This document shows positions 46,901-56,772 of a DNA stretch of 64,000 nucleotides, piece by piece. The notes under the pieces were generated by a model. The model was not told the origin of the DNA, searched no databases, and worked only from the letters and a program-made list of their open reading frames with translations. The position numbers were made by a program, and so were the translations under genes. Within the stretch, counting starts at the first letter, position 1. Each line of letters begins with the position of its first letter. Origin of the DNA: Cephalotus follicularis (lineage: Eukaryota > Streptophyta > Magnoliopsida > Oxalidales > Cephalotaceae); contig BDDD01000311.1 of the NCBI GenBank assembly GCA_001972305.1, positions 372,001-436,000 of the forward strand, in the 5' to 3' direction.

Positions 46901-48688
46901 TCATCCTCTGTCAAGCCTAGAAAATGAAAACCCGGGGGGCATATGATATGGGAAAAATTCTGCCCATAAACAACGCCACGTGTCCTCAGGAAAAGAAGAC
47001 AAATGTCATCCAGGGCTATAGACACGTGGTTGGGTGTTACCAATTTGAAGGAGTAACGCACGGTAACGCTCTGGCACAGAATCAGGTGGAGAATCAGGAA
47101 AATGGTGAGATACTCGGCATTTCCTTAGGGGTACAATAATCATCTCCGCAAGTCAAGGACGACAATTACAACCAAGCTCCTATAAATACAGGAATCAAAT
47201 ATTTAATAGAGGTCCGCCATTTTTACACACTTAAAGCACCCTGTGATTGTATTCACTGCCTTTTCTGACTTAAGCATAGGAGAGTCCCCGAGAGTGAAAC
47301 CTCCTGGACCTACGATTAGTTTGCTTCATTTTTGCAGGGAAGACGATCACGCACAACCTAAAACACCATCTCTCGAAGCATCCACAGCGTTTCCTCTACA
47401 AATCAAAGCCCTATACGTGGGGTACAGTTGAGGAAATAATTTCTGTATCAACACCTATGTTCAAACTTCAAATAAAACATAATATACAAAATTAAATTAT
47501 AGATAACTAATGATGACAAAATGGTTAAAGCATTTCCATCTAACCGGTAATGACATAACACGTTAATCTAGCTTATTTAGGTTTAGATTCGATGATTACT
47601 CCAACCGATATGAATATGTTTTGGCATCTCTAATTTAATCACATATTGTGGTTAGGAATTATTTTTTAACCTTACATTGTTCTAGTTTCTAAATTTTGTC
47701 TATTATTGATTGTTAATTACTTTTTTTTTTCTTTATTCTCTAAATTGTAGATACAAGTTTTTTAACAAATGGGTATTTGGATACTGAGATAGATTACATA
47801 CCGGGAATGAAAGGAATTCGTTTGAAGGACTTCCCAAGTTTTATTAGAACTACAGACTTGGATGATATTATTCTAAATTTTTTCATAGTTGAGACTGAAA
47901 GAGCCAAAAGGGCCTCAGCAATCATTATAAATACATTTGTTTCCTTGGAGGATCAATTTTTAAGTGTACTTTCTTCAATGTTGCCTCCTATCTACACCAT
48001 TGGTCCACTGCAGCTTCTCTTAAATGATGTCCCAGATACGGATTCGAAGCAGTTTGGGTCAAATTTATGGAAGGAGGAACCTAAATCCCTCGAATGGCTA
48101 GACTCAAGGGAACCAAATTCAGTTGTTTACGTGAATTATGGCAGCATCACAGTCATGACTCCTGATCAACTCGTTGAGTTTGCTTGGGGTCTTGCAAATA
48201 GCAAACAAACCTTCTTATGGATCATTAGGCCTGATCTTGTCTCTGGTGACTCGGCCATTCTACCACCTGAATTCTTGGCTGAGACCAAAGATAGAGCTTT
48301 ATTAGCAAGTTGGTGTCCTCAAGAACAAGTTCTAAATCACCCTGCAATTGGGTGTTTTTTAACCCATAGCGGGTGGAACTCTACCATTGAAAGTGTTTGT
48401 GGAGGAGTTCCCATGATTAGTTGGCCATTCTTTGCAGAGCAACAAACCAATTGTAGATACTGTTGCACTGAATGGGGCATTGGGATGGAGATAAACAATG
48501 ATGTTAGGAGAGATGAAGTTGAAAGGCTTGTGAGAGAGTTAATGGAAGGTGATAAGGGCAAGGAAATGAAGCAAAAAGCAATGGAGTGGAAGAAAATGGC
48601 AGAAGAGAGCACCACCCATCCTAATGGATCATCGTACAAGAATTTGGAGGCGATTATCAATCAAGTGCTTCTATCTACAACCGATTAG
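34907..48688 (+). CDS. UGT85A: UGT-B: UGT85A-type UDP-glycosyltransferase with a 12.3-kb intron
   Basis: Exon 1 is 34907-35423 and exon 2 is 47751-48688. Together they give 1455 bp and 484 codons, the same size and splice phase as UGT-A (CTCAAAG/GTATTA donor, AAATTGTAG/ATACAAG acceptor). H22 (PAQGHINP) and D126 (ISDGTMTF) are kept. The PSPG box spans W360-Q403 and ends in Q, as in glucosyltransferases. It differs from UGT-A by Cys for Gly at box position 15 (AIGCFLTHS) and Ser for Cys at position 20 (HSGWNS). No stop or frameshift is present in either exon. Exon 1 differs from UGT-A at roughly 5-6 per cent of sites by eye. The intron contains an 11.9-kb Tat retrotransposon in the same orientation, so expression depends on splicing across it. 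A soluble cytosolic enzyme is expected; the acceptor is unknown. Confidence 0.88.
35533..36030 (+). repeat. 5' LTR of the Tat element
   Basis: It starts TGACATGGGAAAAATTC and ends TGTATTAACA. It contains a TATA box (CCTATAAATACAGG near 35757-35770) and CACGTG-type words. It is directly followed by the primer site. Confidence 0.9.
36033..36048 (+). other. Primer binding site of the Tat element
   Basis: TGGCGCCGTCTGTGGG begins three bases after the LTR. TGGCGCC-type sites are usual in plant Tat and Athila elements, where they are attributed to a tRNA such as tRNA-Asp; the exact tRNA is an inference. Confidence 0.75.
36085..37790 (+). pseudogene. gag of the Tat element, broken
   Basis: The expected start before PPRRN is ATA (36085-36087) instead of ATG. 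A TAG at 36220 and another at 36955 interrupt the frame. Recognisable blocks are the linker region, FTSEIMKERIPRGFRFPSP with YDGSTDLIQHV, then SWYSTLSVGSLANFKQF and ESLRDYLNRFNKESL (frame of 37070-37456). A Cys/His knuckle YCRYHRNHGHDTEECRHLK, typical of Tat gag, is at 37577-37768. At least one frameshift lies near 36950. Gag would form the virus-like particle; here it cannot be made. Confidence 0.88.
37908..38387 (+). pseudogene. Aspartic protease domain of the Tat element
   Basis: The frame contains the active site ILIDSGSSEDILY and the downstream YNAIVGRPGMN motif of Tat proteases. The frame ends in a TAG at 38385. The following region (38388-38855) still carries the RT lead-in (ERLQPVEDM, EELITFLKK) but has several stops. 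The domain itself is locally intact although gag and pol around it are not. Confidence 0.85.
38388..39640 (+). pseudogene. Reverse transcriptase of the Tat element, catalytic residues changed
   Basis: Readable from ANPVMVKKANGK (then TAG where Trp is expected) through CIDFTDLNKAFPKDH. The motif A region reads SFLNAYLGYNQ, with Asn in place of the catalytic Asp. The motif C region reads VYIEDMLVK, with Glu for the first Asp. The thumb follows (NPSKCTFGVTSGKFLGF) and a TAG at 39393 stands where Gln is usual. Inactivity is inferred from two catalytic substitutions and several stops. Confidence 0.88.
39641..40397 (+). pseudogene. Tandem RNase H modules of the Tat element
   Basis: The first, gypsy-type module is reduced to RPVYYVSKALNDADGRYSEV and IKVLTDKPLRQVL. 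The second is an archaeal-type RNase H carrying its acidic residues: WELSVDGSSY (Asp), NIEAKWEAL (Glu), SSDS (Asp) and RADQLSKLAT (Asp). A TAG at 40206 splits the second module. Duplicate RNase H is an established trait of the plant Tat lineage and is the strongest evidence for the classification. Confidence 0.85.
40401..41683 (+). pseudogene. Integrase of the Tat element, several stops
   Basis: The zinc-binding part is intact (HEGVCGNHIGARTL, CDKCQRNANI). After the TAA at 40812 the same frame continues with GMDFVRPLP (first Asp), VDYFTKWVEAEPL, IVLDNGKQ (second Asp) and PQSNGQAEVINKEI (Glu), with stops at 40854-40859 and within FVWK-IICRFG. The C-terminal part (about 41309-41683) has NPRPLKEGDLVLRN and a barrel-like end. 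No chromodomain is seen, as usual in Tat elements. Confidence 0.85.
41950..42035. repeat. Short tandem repeat downstream of pol
   Basis: Three to four units of about 23 bp (AAAGACTCCTTCCGAGGAGC) form an imperfect array. Each unit contains the small inverted repeat CTCC..GGAG. The surrounding 41690-42720 has no gene. Confidence 0.7.
44218..45194. mobile_element. Solo LTR nested in the antisense frame of the Tat element
   Basis: The 977-bp unit starts TGTTCACTG and ends GCTAAACA, and is flanked by a perfect 5-bp duplication GTAGC (44213-44217 and 45195-45199). It contains the phrase CGCAAGTGCACGGATCATG, familiar from a widespread plant LTR type. It carries no coding domain, so internal sequence was lost by LTR-LTR recombination. 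Confidence 0.85.
44691..44906. repeat. 72-bp tandem repeat with GTCGAC words
   Basis: CGTCGACCTC recurs at 44691, 44763 and 44835, an exact 72-bp period over three copies. Each unit has two GTCGAC sites in opposing context (CTTTAGG..AAAGGAGTCGAC). Further AAAGACATCGAC-like words follow to about 44990. Confidence 0.9.
46931..46943 (+). other. G-rich polypurine-type tract of the Tat element
   Basis: ACCCGGGGGGCATA precedes the 3' LTR start TGATATGG. It is a degenerate plus-strand primer site by position. Confidence 0.6.
46944..47453 (+). repeat. 3' LTR of the Tat element
   Basis: It starts TGATATGGGAAAAATTC and ends TGTATCAACA. It is 12 bp longer than the 5' LTR because GGAGAATCAGGT-type sequence is duplicated near 47085-47099. 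A TATA-like CCTATAAATACAGG is near 47180. Confidence 0.9.
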
Positions 48689-48876
48689 GACAGTGCAAAG
48701 ATGATTATCAGTTTGTGAAATGATATATTTATTTCTCCTTGTAACTTGGCACCATCTGTGTCGTGTAATATTTTCCTGCTACTTTCGTATTACAAATAAT
48801 GCTACCACTCTTTTGTCAAAAATATATGAGTCAATACATATTACATTGTAATATATTTATTCAATCAATAAGAATA

Positions 48877-49249
48877 GGGATAAGTCTATTTTTGCCCCCT
48901 GAACTTTATACGTTGTGTCTCGTTTGCCCCCGAACTTGTTTTTGTGTCAAAATTGCCCCCAAACTGTTCTCCGTTCATCATCGTTGCCTTCCGTCAAATT
49001 TTTTGCCCAAAATCACCGTTAAGTGACACGTGGCAGGTGAAATGGCGAGGGCATGGCGATGGTCAACAGTGAGGCCCTCGCCATGCCCTCGCTATTTGCC
49101 TACCACGTGTCACTTAACGGTGATTTTGAATGAAAAATTTGACGGTGACGAACAGAGAAGAGTTTGGGGGCAACTTTTACACGAAAAAAAGTTCGGGGGC
49201 CAACGAGACACAACGTGTAAAGTTCAAGGGCCAAAAATGGATTTAACCC
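48877..49249. mobile_element. Mutator-like MITE, hairpin type, copy 1
   Basis: It is 373 bp and almost wholly self-complementary, with ends GGGATAAGTC and, on the opposite strand, GGGTTAAATCC. It is flanked by a perfect 9-bp duplication ATAAGAATA (48868-48876 and 49250-49258), the length made by Mutator-type transposases. It lies about 190 bp after the UGT-B stop codon. The frame inside it is an artefact of the hairpin. Confidence 0.88.
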
Positions 49250-49258
49250 ATAAGAATA

Positions 49259-49784
49259 ATAGGATCTATTCATGAGTTTTCTTCTCTTGTTTACATTAAG
49301 TGTTAAGCGCTGAATGTTGAATCAACATCTAAATAGTTCTTAATAGTTAAGAGACAGTATTTAAATGCTGAATACTGAATGGCTAAGATCGTTTGATAAC
49401 TAAATTGTTTGAAAGATAAAAAAGAATGAGGATAATTTTATCCAAAAATTCAATTAAGATGTTATCTGACCGAATAAGAGGAGGAATTAAATCTTGATCA
49501 ATAAGTGGTAATAAGATATATTCAGAATTAATTTTAATGAGTAAACAAACGCACTTATTGGGTCAAAATCTGGTCCATCCAGTTTAAGATGTCCAATAAG
49601 AGCAAATAAATAGCCCATTAGTGTCATTCATGTCTAATTGAGCTTTGAACAAGATTTGCTTGACTTAATCAGGTACGCGAATACCTCGTTAAGAGATTGT
49701 TAAGACTCTTATAAGAATTCGATTATATGCTCGTTTATAATTTGATTAGAGTATTTATTAAGAGTCAATATGTATGTATGTATG

Positions 49785-49823
<39 letters not shown>

Positions 49824-50550
49824 TATTTTATTAATTATTTATAATTTTCTTTATAATGATGTGCCATTTATTTATTTACAACTTTTTCATTGAAGAAAAT
49901 TGAACCAAAATATAACTATAAATGGATTGAGTGCTCGAACTAGAACTCGAGCTTGACTTATTAACTATAACGGGCTAAGCTTGAGTTGAACTCCTGTTAC
50001 TGAAATTGTTATAGACTCAAACTAGAACAACAATTTGTTAAACTTGTTAAAAACTCGCTAAAAACTTTGTTCGAACTCAAACTAGATAAAATATTAACGA
50101 ACCAAGCCTTAACAATATTTTTTTAGCTCGTTAAATTCCATGTTTGAATTCAAACTCGATAAAATTTTAGGGAGCCGAGATTGAACATGTCTAAATTCAA
50201 CTCGATTTGACTCGTTTACAACCTTATGTTTGGGTCCATGCCAATTGCCAAGTAGGTTAAGTTGAGTACTTATTCAATTTGGGCATAACAAAGATCTATA
50301 TCAACCAGAAGTTCGAAAATGGTACCATGTTGTAATTAAACAAGATATGTTACAAATCAGAAATAACTACTAAAAACCTTAAAATTGACAGTTCTACTCT
50401 GAAACTTGGGTACCAATGGCCAACTTTATTACCAACCCAATTGTTTACTTTAAATTGAGGAAGATGATTAAGGAATATTCTTTAGTTGATTACTTCTACT
50501 GTTTCGAGAACCCTATCATTTATAAATATCATCTAGTTCTGATTGGTTCA
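49259..50550. other. UGT-B 3' flank with dispersed repeat and microsatellite
   Basis: No gene. 49640-50075 is the inverted partner of 1550-2020. A TATG/TA microsatellite lies at about 49768-49822. The repeat ends near 50225 with CTCGTTTACAACCTTA, similar to plant hAT termini. Confidence 0.6.
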
Positions 50551-53067
50551 TGTCACACCCCGAACCACGGGGAGAACCCCATGGCCTGACACGTGGCAAA
50601 CCATCCATACTATCCATCCATATACATAGCATAATATCCAAAATATGTTATAAATCAAAACTTTAATAACCATTTATACAGTGGAATATAACCATAAAGA
50701 TACTTGCATAAAAATCTCATGATCATGCATAATACTTTACTTAATACAAGTCGATACAACTGAATACAACATCTTATACAACCAGTCTTATACAAGGTAA
50801 ATAAATCAAATAGGAACTGCAACTGGAAGTCCTGTCCTGGAGGTCCAATCTAATCACTTTGAGGCATCCTCTGCACTTGTCCCTAGATGTTGTGCCCATT
50901 TAGAGAATGGGTCAACCAAACACAGCCATATAGGTAATACTATATGCAATGAAGTGAACAGATATATACAGATATATGTCTGGCATGTGAAATGCATGAA
51001 TGCCAATTGTGGACAACGTTAGTATATCAACCGTCCCTAAGCAGTGGCATACTTAACGAGTCATAACCATAGAATTTCCATTCATACACCCTAGGTCTAC
51101 AGATACTCCATTCAAACAATTCATAGCCTTCCATGGGTACAAAAAATCCATAAAATGTAAGTACTACTCTGCCTCTTAGGCTCGAGATAGTACATCTATC
51201 CGTCTACGCACTCTCCGTGTCGTAGTTGATAGAGTTGAGATAACACTGACCACGCCATCCATACCATGATACTAGTCCCCGTAGGTTATAGTCCATGTCC
51301 ATTTCCATACCCTAATGCTAGTCCCCTTAGGTTCCAGCCCATAACCATATTCCCTTTTTCCATACTCTAATGCTAGTCCCCTTAGGTTCCAGCCCATAAC
51401 CATATTCCCTTTTTCCATACTCTAATGCTAGTCCGCCTTAGGTTCCAGCCCATAACCCTTATTCATATGGCACCATGTTCCTATAGTCCACCCACAATGC
51501 GGTGTCTCCTCGTAGGTTCACCCATAAAGGGATGTTCTCATTGGACCATCCATAAACCACACCATTCCCTTAGTCCATTTGATAATATATTCCTATAGGT
51601 CCATTCACAATGCGGTGTCCCCCGTGGGTTCACCCACGAGGTGGGTTCTAATAGGTCCATACAGCTTTTATACTATGTGGTCAAACACCCCTAATCTCTA
51701 TGACATAGTGAAGATTAGGAATGAGTTATCTCGTCCAGACTCAAACAATATTAACCATTAACCATAATCCATATACTCTTTAAACCTTGACCATCCCTTT
51801 GAACATAAAACCATTTACCCTTTTAAAAGGTAAGGACCTAACCCTAAAGGATCACATGGAATCCATCCATCAAACCATTCCATATCCCTCCATACCCTTT
51901 CCATAATACTAGTCCTCAAAGGTTCTAGTCCATAATGGCGTTCCCTTAGGTCCAACCATACCATACCCTATCCATATATCGGTCCCTATCAAAGTTCATA
52001 AAACTCTTTTATTGAAACTTCATTTTGAAAATTGATTTGGAGATCAATTGTGTTAAAAAGGGGTTTTCATAGGTTACATGACCTTAGGGATGCTTCCTAG
52101 TAAAAGCATTTGGATTATAAAGAGGATGTAAACATTGTATTTTGTAAGAAAACAGGGCGCTAAGCGCCAGCCCTTATTACAAAGCGTCAAAAATTCCGGG
52201 TAGCAAAGCGTTGCCGGTTAAGCGTTGCCCCTTAAAGTGTTGGTAATTGCACGAAGCGTCGACAGTTTATGCATTAGGCAAAGCGCCGACACTTTAACAA
52301 AAGCGTCGACGGTTTTGGGCTTTGTAGCAGGACCGATTTTGGCTATTGGCAGTTCACAATCGATCCAAATCCATTTAAATCCCTTTAAAACTCGATCCAA
52401 AGGAAGCTATAAGCTCCAATGATCGATTACAACTTGAAAACAACTTTAAACCCATAGATCCATACCCTTAAACCCATGATCGAGAGAGAGAACGAAGATT
52501 GGGAAAAAGTCCCAAATTCACTAATCTCTCTCTGATCTACATTTTAATACCTTATTAACCCTATCAATCACCATAACTCATCCATCTAACATGTATATAT
52601 TCATTCATAACCCCATAACCATTCCATTCCCTCAATATGCATGAATTCAAAGCATATATGTAGAACCTACCTCAAAAACTGTTGAGGTGAAGATCTGGAA
52701 GGATTTGTTGTTAAATCCTTATTCTGATCCTTCCTTCAAGCTCAAAACTCTACCATGAATCCAAAGACTCCTTCCTTTGCCGATTCTGACCACTCTCTCT
52801 CTAACTCACTCTCTCACACTCTCTCTAGAAATGGAAGGAAAGAGAATAATGAGAAAACAGAAAGAGTAAGCCTATATATGGCTCCTTTAGCGGAAAAAAA
52901 ACCCAAAAATACACCCTAGGTTCAAATGAACCTCCATGACCTATAAACAATCATAAAAGCGAAAAATACCATAATATTATATACATGCAATGCCATCTAT
53001 CAATACAATATCGTACAATACTATATAAATACAAACAAATACATACATTCATAACTTGGGGCTTACA
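50551..53067 (-). mobile_element. Solo LTR of 2.5 kb
   Basis: The plus strand begins TGTCACACCCCGAACC and ends GGGGCTTACA, with a perfect 5-bp target duplication GTTCA (50546-50550 and 53068-53072). On the minus strand it therefore runs TGTAAGCCCC to GGGGTGTGACA. A doubled segment of about 60 bp (CTAATGCTAGTCCCCTTAGG) lies around 51300-51450, and AAGCGTCGAC-type words at 52140-52320. There are no coding domains; it is an LTR-LTR recombination product. Confidence 0.88.
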
Positions 53068-53330
53068 GTTCAGTTCAAAAATGATAGTTTCATAATTACT
53101 TATTTTATAAGAAATACTTTTAAAACTAATATTTTCAAGTGGGTGTGTAATACACCAAATGAAAAAAGTTTTCAAAGTGGTTTCTTAAAGAAACAAGTGT
53201 AAAGTGACTTGTCTCTAATGACGAGACCAGTGTTTTTAAAATTATAAAACTATGTAATTTTCTCATGAATTGATTGTGATTGAGTATCTGTTATTCAATG
53301 GTCAGAGTGTGCCATTGACAGTAGGGGTGG
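53068..53330 (+). other. Internal remnant of an older gypsy element with polypurine tract
   Basis: This non-coding stretch lies between the solo LTR and the LTR at 53331. It ends in AGTAGGGGTGG (53320-53330), a polypurine tract in the right place for the following 3' LTR. Confidence 0.55.
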
Positions 53331-54574
53331 TGTAACGCCCCGAAACAACCCCTTTACACTTTAGCATAATTTGTATCATATGTCATTATATATGGATATT
53401 AGGGATGATGATTGTGCATATGGATCCAGATGGTATGAGGGTATTGTTAATACCCATATAGTATGATTGTATTTCTGTTTACAGTAATTGTTATGCATGG
53501 GGGTAGATTTAAGTAAGAGACTTATAAATAAAGCCTAATTACAATTTAAACTCTCATTTTTCTCTCATTTCACTCTCTCACCCACGCTCTCTCCTTTTCT
53601 CTCTACCAAACTCATACAAAAACTCCACCAAATAGCTGAATCACCAAGGGAAGTCAAGGAGAAGGGTTACTGATTGATCAAACATTTGTTTGACACAAGA
53701 TTGAAGCTCCATAAACTAGGAAATCGAGTTTTTTTTTCTAACATTTCTCAACCTAAAAGCCAAGAACAAGCTTCAATCTTTGGTAGAAACCTTCCCTGCC
53801 TAAATATGCCTATGATTACACATATATGCACATGTATGAACTGTTTTTATAGATTGAAATGGCTTGAATTAAAGGTTAGAGGTTTTAGGGTAAAAGGGGG
53901 TTTCTAACCTAAAACCTGAAGGAAAGGATTTGAAGGATTGAAAATGTTTTTAATGACATAGAAACAGATTATTGGACTTGTATTGAACTGAAAATTGAAA
54001 GATTTTAAAGAATGATTTGGATTTGCAAAAGTTTGAGCTTAGAACCCTAAGTTCTGCTGCTCTAAGCGCCAATGCCCAACCTGTGAGCGTCGCCGCTTAG
54101 AGGTCATTTGAAAAAGGATGAACTGTTTTAGTTGTTGACGCTTAGCCTTTCTTTGAAAGTGTTTGGCTAAGAGACGACGTTTAGTATTGACTGTTGCTGA
54201 TTAGGCCCCTTTAAAATGAACTAAAACCTACTAGCTACCTAACCGATGGCGCTTAGCTCGATTGACGACGCTTATCGCAAAGTGTTGCCGCCTAAGCTGA
54301 GGGCGCCGCTGCTTAAGGTCTGTAATTTTTCCAAAATATTTTCAAAATGGTTTTCTTTTGGGTTATTTGCTAGCCCGTGATACGGATATGACTGAGTTTC
54401 TTCCCAGGTTTTAAAGATGGCATGGTAAGGGTAAGGGTAATGTAGAGTCTTTAGAGTTACTTATAGTACATGAGTGGTTGAGCTCTGCAGGCCTACCTAT
54501 AGGACACTAATTTTAGTCGAGTTCCCATCGGTCTACCAATAGACGACTGGGTGTCTAATCCTAGAAACAAATTA
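53331..54574 (+). repeat. 3' LTR of an older gypsy element
   Basis: It starts TGTAACGCCCCG after the polypurine tract. 54240-54560 matches 30815-31140 in direct orientation, placing it in the LTR family of the inverted pair. It contains GACGCTTAG-type words near 54060-54300. The right part is interrupted by the hairpin element at 54575; the LTR terminus was not identified. Confidence 0.6.
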
Positions 54575-54925
54575 GGGTTTAATCCATTTTTACCCCCTAA
54601 ATTTTACACGTTATGTCTCGTTGGCCCCCCAACTTTTTTTCATGTCAAAGTTGTCCCCAAACTATTCTTCGTTCATCACTGTTGCCTTTCATCAAATTTT
54701 CTGTCCAAAATCACCATTAAGTGACACGTGGCACCGTTAAGTGACATGTGGCAGGCAAATGGTGAGGGCCACGTGTCACTTAACGGTGATTTTGGACGAA
54801 AAATTTGACGGAAGGCAACGGTGATGAATGGAGGAGAGTTTGGGGGTAACTTTGACACGAAAAAAAGTTTGGAGGCCAACGAGACACAACGTGTAAAGTT
54901 CAGGGGGCAAAAATGGACTTATTCC
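54575..54925. mobile_element. Mutator-like MITE, hairpin type, copy 2
   Basis: It is the same family as 48877-49249: shared words GTCTCGTTGGCCCC, ATCACC.TTAAGTGACACGTGGCA and CCAACGAGACACAACGTG. The flanks AACAAATTA and AACAAGTTA (54566-54574 and 54926-54934) form a 9-bp target duplication with one mismatch. Confidence 0.85.
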
Positions 54926-54944
54926 AACAAGTTATTATCCCTAA

Positions 54945-55688
54945 TGACACGACTGACGTTTTTATTGTTCTTGGGGGTGAACTGAGATCGATTTTTGAGT
55001 GGTCTGCTACGGCCGAGATTTACCTGAAATTACAGAGAGATGATCAAAAAGTAGCACCGGAGTGGTCTCCGGGACTACCCTCCGACGATCGAGTCAAAGT
55101 TGTCATGAGGTGGGTGTTTGAGTGCTTTAGCTGTGCTAGGCGAGTTGTTTTATGCCTTGGCTGATATGGTTATGGTGAGTGTGCCGAGGTGTTTTAGAGA
55201 GTTGTAGAGAGAGACTAACCCCCTTAATGTAGAAGGAGAGGGGTATTTATAGCAGGAGAGGTGATGTTGCAAGGTCGGATATATTCCTCTCAATTGTCTT
55301 CTGAGTAGGGATCCCCAGGTAATTTCTCCTGAGGTATATATCTGCACTTTACCCCAGGAGCCGGCCACTGTGCCATAGCCATCAGATCCACTTGATTGGC
55401 CATCACGCCCATTAAATGAGGTGGTTGGGTAAACTTCCAGTATGTCAGCAAAGTCGTACCTGAGATGACAAAGAGCGTCTAACTCAGATCTCTTCTCGGC
55501 TAGATAATCTTGGCTTAGATAAGATGTATGATCTCGGCTAAGATGAGGTGTATGATCTCAGCTGAGCCATCAGAGTAGACCTGAAACTGACTTCTTCCTA
55601 TCGCGTCATCTCAAGAAGACAAACATTTACTTATTCTAGTCATGTACGAGGTTCAGCTCTAGGATGGACAACCCACTCATCTTCAACA
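54945..55688 (-). repeat. LTR-like remnant with a TATA box on the minus strand
   Basis: Read on the minus strand it begins TGTTGAAGATGAG, has GCTATAAATACCCC near 55236-55250, and ends CGTCAGTCGTGTCA. TG..CA ends and a central TATA suggest an LTR, but no target duplication was found. The small frames inside are not gene-like. Confidence 0.4.
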
Positions 55689-56772
55689 AAATAATTAAGT
55701 GAGAGAAAGAATTGGAGATAGGGTTTATTAGTAAGTTTTTATAAGAGGGTATAATGGAAAAGTAAAGAAGTTAATGAAAAAGTAAAATGAAAAATAAACG
55801 ACACGGGGGTTTTATAATATTAAAAAATAGATGGACCAAAATGATAACACGTTTAAACCTCATTAATTTTTTTTAATTTTTGCTAAAACAGTGGGCAAAC
55901 ACATGGCTAATTAATTCAACTGTCAAATTAAGTATTCCTTACAGTAATTAACGTAAGTGACAGCTTGAATTGACTATATCACAATTGTGCGCCACTTCGC
56001 CATTTGCTTATGACAAAGTTGTGAGCCAATGACATTTCTATTGCTCGAATTCAACGCTCAATTTTTTGTCTTTTATATAAGGTTATTTGCCTTCATGCCT
56101 TGTAGTCGCAAATTGTGCAACACTATGAAGTATATGTGCGATATCATCATAATTGAGATGACAAATATTATTGATGATTTTTAAATTATTATTTACTTTT
56201 AATATTAAATTATAAATGATGTTTTATCACCTCAATCGTGATCATTTATGATACCACCTCAATTACTGATTATATATGTTTGTCTGTCATTTTGAATTAA
56301 AATGGAAATTATCCATAAAAAGAAAGAATTCAACAATCATGACCAGTCAATATGAATCTTTATCAACTCTAAGCTTCTTTATTGCAACATGATAAGAATA
56401 CTTCAAATATTAGTACAATCAAAGGAAACATGCAAAAAATATTCTAGCACTCTTAATAAAAAAGCACAAACGGGTCTTGAAGTATTGGATCTATCCAAAA
56501 CAATAATCCTGGTAATGCAAAATTATAACATGTTTCTTTTTCTTTCTTTTTTTCTTTCATTTAAACACTTTTGACATAATAGGAAAGCAATTTTGGTTTG
56601 GATTATACTACAAGAAATATTTTATATAGCACACTTCAATAGTAACAAGAGTATCTGAAAGATTAGCAGAGACGATAAAAAACAACACAATATTACAAGA
56701 CACAGATGGTGCCAAGTGACAAGGAGTAATAAACATATTATTCAAAAGACTGATAAATAACTTTGCATTATC
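55689..56772. other. 3' flank of UGT-C, no gene
   Basis: 55950-56110 resembles the UGT-A 3' flank (2840-2975). The rest is AT-rich. 56130-56270 contains a weak inverted repeat around TCACCTCAATCGTGATC. No coding potential is seen. Confidence 0.55.

Larger units (their letters stand above)
35533..47453 (+). mobile_element. Tat-lineage Ty3/gypsy retrotransposon inside the UGT-B intron, decayed
   Basis: LTRs of 498 and 510 bp bound the element. The flanks CTTAT (35528-35532) and CCTAT (47454-47458) are a target duplication with one mismatch. The order is LTR, TGGCGCC primer site, gag, protease, RT, RNase H, second archaeal-type RNase H, integrase, a long antisense frame, a G-rich tract, LTR. 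The dual RNase H and antisense frame are hallmarks of the plant Tat/Ogre group. The LTRs differ at about one site in ten over the first 210 bp, so the insertion is old. Many stops fall where Gln or Trp is expected (CAG or TGG to TAG), the pattern of decay by cytosine deamination. Confidence 0.92.

Noticed and set aside
48337..48660. A 107-codon minus-strand frame opposite UGT-B exon 2, with counterparts opposite the A and C exons.
   Set aside because: Shadow frames on the antisense strand of a conserved coding exon.
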